DNA from: Clitopilus passeckerianus
Taxonomy: Eukaryota; Basidiomycota; Agaricomycetes; Agaricales; Entolomataceae
Direction: 5' to 3'
Length of the DNA stretch: 64,000 nucleotides
NCBI GenBank assembly: GCA_944990035.1
Contig: CALYLX010000032.1
Span: 155,177 to 219,176 of the forward strand
The notes under the pieces: model-generated
Seen by the model: only the letters and a program-made list of their open reading frames with translations
Told to the model about the DNA's origin: nothing
The model's database searches: none
In this document: positions 61,347 through 64,000 of the stretch, one piece after another
Numbering within the stretch: position 1 is the first letter of the stretch
Layout of the letters: each line of letters begins with the position of its first letter
Program-made: the position numbers and the translations under genes

Positions 61347-63473
61347 TCAATACCAGTCCTCGTCCCAGTTTCCGCCTCCTCCTACCGGTGAAGCTGGTCT
61401 CCAATCGTCCACGATAAGTTCTTCATCCTTATCGGTACTGGATGTTGCCCTGGTGGAAGGCGTGTTTGAATCATCCATACCGTCGTCTTCATCATCACTG
61501 AGTCCCAGGATACTAGGACTCTTCTCGCTTCCGCTCTGGCTGTCGAATCGCTGGAGGCCTAGGAGCATCGAGCTGTACTCAGCCTGTCGTTCCCCTTCAT
61601 CTTCAAAATCAGCTCCATAGTCTCCCGAGGCCACAGCGTCGTCGGTCATGAAAGACGCCAATGCATCCACGTTGATCCTACTCTTCCTCGGCGGCGGTTG
61701 CTCACCCTCCCTCAACTTCCTCTTCCTCCCAACACGCGCCTTGACGGGTTGTTCTTTCTCCTCTTCCTCAACATCACTCTCCCATTCTCCCGTCTCCCTC
61801 ATGATCCTCTCAACAACGTCCCGCTCCGCGTCATCCCTAAGAAGCGTCTGCCATTCACCCTCACCGAAGAGCTCTTCGTCGGGTACGGCTTCAGCGCTTC
61901 CGTAGGATGCTGTGAGCATTTGGAGTCGCGTTGGTGGTTTCTTCTTCATGTCCTCGAAGAAGAAAGCGCCCAAGTCCGAGATGGCAGCTCCGCTCGGGTT
62001 GGGAGTTGGTGCAGTAAGAAGGTAAGAGGCGAAAGATAACGGCACTTGTCGAGACCTTTTCTTGTGCAGTTTCTCCTGCAAAGTCGGAGCTGCAGCCGAA
62101 TTTGATTGAAAATTGGTGGGTCCCAAAGTTTGAGGTAGTGTAAGAGGAGGTGGAGGTATCGCAGAATTAGAATTAAATGTAGAATGCTGGGGAATATGCG
62201 TAGAATTGTCCGGGTATTGATCGTCCGTGTAATTTATGGTGGGTATATGCGCTTCTAAAGGGTTGATTAAGAATCTAGTGGCTTCGTCCATTGGACGATT
62301 TTCTTTGTCGTGACTCGTTTTCCGTCGTTTGAGTGCTCTTGGGGGGGCAACTTCTTCCTGCGGTTGCCCAAGCTGGGCCAGCTCAGGAAGGGATGTAGTT
62401 GCGGGAATTGGTGGATCCAAATCACCAGCCGATTCTGCGTCGGGTGAAGGACTCCCCACCGGTAGGTCAACCTTCACTAGGTTGTTCTTCCATATTTCCT
62501 CCTGGAACCGGAGGATGTCATGCAGGCCCTTTGCGACTAGAGACCTTTTGCCGTTTCCCGCCTTAGACCGTGCGGCTTTGTCCTTGCTGTCGTAGGTTTT
62601 GAGCCAAGGTACGCGCTCAACACAGGACATCAACTCGTCCTGTACGAGTTTGTATCGTTTCATAACGGCCGTTTTGCCAATTTTGACTCGAATTCCAAGG
62701 TGCTCCGCAAGCATAGCAACGTTGCTGAGGGATGCACGGAGTTCTCCTTCAATTGCAAGCATGAAACATGCACAAGCAGTAGGAGGAGTGGGTAGGGAGG
62801 ACAGCGGGTGATCAGGCCCATGGCGGGCAAGGAGAGCTGTGATAGCTTCAGCGGTGTGTGATGCTTGCCGTAGGGAGAACGTAGGTGAAGTCAGCGCTTT
62901 GACAATCGCCTCTGGAAGGACCTTCGGCTGTTCTGAGAGGGTGGAGGACAAATAGTTGAACAGGTCGGGAATGTGGATTGAAGGATCTGAGGGCACAAAG
63001 GGTAGTTTGAGAGTTGAGGAAACGTCAAAAATGCATCGTACAAGGGAAGATGTTCTCTCTTCGGCTAAGAGATTAGACAAGTCGTACAAAGAGCACGATT
63101 GTCTGGCCTCGCGTAGCGTGATATACAGGCATGCCGCGGCAATGAGCCTTGCTTTTTTGCCCCATGTAAACTTTGGAATTGGGGCTTTTTTGGCTCGCAT
63201 GAAGAGAGTTATGGTTTGTTCTTGAACACCAGTACACGAGAGGGATACGCAAAGTGATGAGATGAACTGTCTTATGACAGTGTGTTGTTTGGAGTCTCGA
63301 GATTCCCTGGAGTGGTCCCATGGGTTGTATGAGGCATGACCCAAGGCGTTAACGTTGTATTCGGGGACTGAGAGCACAGACTGCGTTGGGTCTAGCAGCG
63401 AGCCGCACGACGTGCAGATATGTGAGCCCGCCTCGTCTGACCATTCGAGTGCTCGGTCCTCGCAGCAAGTCAT
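61347..63473 (-). CDS. TFIIB/BRF-family transcription factor (zinc ribbon plus cyclin folds)
   Basis: This is a single long exon of 708 codons. The ATG at 63473 gives MTCCEDRALEWSDEAGSHIC then TSCG, a zinc-ribbon-like start with a clear second CxxC but an irregular first pair. Two helical cyclin-like repeats follow (KARLIAAACLYITLREARQS, CSLYDLSNLLAEE; then TACACFMLAIEGELRASLSN, VAMLAEHLGIRVKIGKTAVM KRY, broken here at the repeat edge). The C-terminal half is disordered and acidic, with conserved-looking FMTDDAVASGDYGADFEDEG and YSSMLLGLQRFDSQSGSEK. It is probably a BRF-like factor for Pol III or Pol I. The paralogue type is uncertain. An in-frame ATG at 63644 would add 57 residues without a clear domain. 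Confidence 0.65.
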   Translation of the reverse strand: MTCCEDRALEWSDEAGSHICTSCGSLLDPTQSVLSVPEYNVNALGHASYNPWDHSRESRDSKQHTVIRQFISSLCVSLSCTGVQEQTITLFMRAKKAPIPKFTWGKKARLIAAACLYITLREARQSCSLYDLSNLLAEERTSSLVRCIFDVSSTLKLPFVPSDPSIHIPDLFNYLSSTLSEQPKVLPEAIVKALTSPTFSLRQASHTAEAITALLARHGPDHPLSSLPTPPTACACFMLAIEGELRASLSNVAMLAEHLGIRVKIGKTAVMKRYKLVQDELMSCVERVPWLKTYDSKDKAARSKAGNGKRSLVAKGLHDILRFQEEIWKNNLVKVDLPVGSPSPDAESAGDLDPPIPATTSLPELAQLGQPQEEVAPPRALKRRKTSHDKENRPMDEATRFLINPLEAHIPTINYTDDQYPDNSTHIPQHSTFNSNSAIPPPPLTLPQTLGPTNFQSNSAAAPTLQEKLHKKRSRQVPLSFASYLLTAPTPNPSGAAISDLGAFFFEDMKKKPPTRLQMLTASYGSAEAVPDEELFGEGEWQTLLRDDAERDVVERIMRETGEWESDVEEEEKEQPVKARVGRKRKLREGEQPPPRKSRINVDALASFMTDDAVASGDYGADFEDEGERQAEYSSMLLGLQRFDSQSGSEKSPSILGLSDDEDDGMDDSNTPSTRATSSTDKDEELIVDDWRPASPVGGGGNWDEDWY

Positions 63474-63726
63474 GATGCATGGAGTGCTAGAGCAAGGGAG
63501 GAGCGTGATTTGTGTCACAAATCGAGTGACTAGCTGGCTCAGGCTTTTCCAGAATCCACCACCATATCCAGAAGCGGATTCAGAGTTCGACCCTCTCAGA
63601 CCGCTTATACTGATATCAAGAAGTAAAGCATGAAATTCCCTCAAGGACTGGTAAATCTCTGGACTAAGCTTCTTTTCACTGCGTCACCGATCTGAATCGA
63701 CCTAGTTTGGTAAGGTAACGAAGAGG

Positions 63727-64000
63727 CTAAGGTAGGTCGACATGGGTACTTGTTTCCGGTAAAACTTCCCGTGCAATGATCCCAAATGGCCAGTCCTCAA
63801 TAATCTTGCCTCTCACTATATCGTTGGCCGTCTCCACCGATATCAACTTCAACTTCGTGTTTTTACCAAAAGATCCTCTCTGGTCCGCATTCGCGAATAG
63901 GTCGAAAAGTCTCTTCGCGGCATCCTCAGGCATTGGGGGTCTGCCTTCTTTCTCTAGCTCCGAGAGAAAGCTGGTTATGTCATGGACATCGCATGTTAAA
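63727..64000 (-). CDS. 3' end of an unknown gene (5' part outside window)
   Basis: The minus-strand frame is open from the window edge to a TAG at 63729-63727. It reads DVHDITSFLSELEKEGRPPM, PEDAAKRLFDLFANADQRGS, FGKNTKLKLISVETANDIVR and GKIIEDWPFGIIAREVLPET, then a short tail. The regular helix-strand pattern and absence of stops over 90 codons support coding. I do not recognise the family. Confidence 0.6.
   Translation of the reverse strand, partial: LTCDVHDITSFLSELEKEGRPPMPEDAAKRLFDLFANADQRGSFGKNTKLKLISVETANDIVRGKIIEDWPFGIIAREVLPETSTHVDLP

Overview
The window is genomic DNA of a filamentous basidiomycete, most likely an Agaricomycete (mushroom-forming, plant-litter or wood-degrading) fungus. 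Almost every gene is split by many GT-AG introns of about 50-60 nt. Housekeeping genes are packed tightly in divergent and convergent pairs. Secreted enzymes carry fungal CBM1 cellulose-binding modules, and several hypothetical proteins are of basidiomycete type. Gene models below were built by eye from exon continuity, so outer coordinates (start and stop codons) are firmer than internal splice sites.

Layout. 1-8.5 kb: 5' part of the dynamin VPS1, a BCS1-type mitochondrial AAA ATPase, a secreted GH88 hydrolase and nuclear transport factor 2. 8.7-16.9 kb: an unknown conserved protein, a 36-residue three-exon metallothionein, a proline/glutamine-rich winged-helix protein, a gene-free stretch with a tRNA-like element and a diverged tandem repeat, and the checkpoint WD40 protein BUB3. 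17.2-30.1 kb: a plant-cell-wall enzyme island of three tandem GH10 xylanases (two with CBM1), then RAD18, then a secreted TIM-barrel glycosidase-like protein, each secreted enzyme with a TATA box. 30.1-33.0 kb: no recognisable gene. 33.0-55.0 kb: dense housekeeping genes (DUF7330-like protein, CIA2, DCN1, TSC1/hamartin, NAC-alpha, TRM9, ALG13, PRO3, RPT3, CBC2, a mitochondrial-type RRM protein, SNRNP27, eIF1, an FYV7-like protein, PPP4R2, a PAP2 lipid phosphatase). 55-61 kb: an accessory cluster of four paralogous genes on the minus strand. 61.3-64 kb: a TFIIB/BRF-family factor and the 3' end of an unknown gene.

The most unusual content is the 56.0-60.8 kb cluster. All four paralogues share one gene architecture: a first exon of 8 (once 9) codons, a phase-0 intron, a second exon of about 78-80 codons, a second phase-0 intron, and a coiled-coil third exon. 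In three of the four, exon 2 encodes a close copy of the histone H3 N-terminal tail (KQTARKSTG, RQTARKTTGGK, RQTARKITGSK), including the K4-like and K9-like contexts. The two long members end in a lysine/arginine-rich, NLS-like motif. One member is intact and three carry a single apparent reading-frame lesion each. This looks like a fast-turnover family of histone-tail-mimicking coiled-coil proteins.

A second unusual feature is a 2-nt exon present at the same place in all three xylanases, just before the catalytic acid/base motif. It lies between two back-to-back introns and is required to keep the frame.
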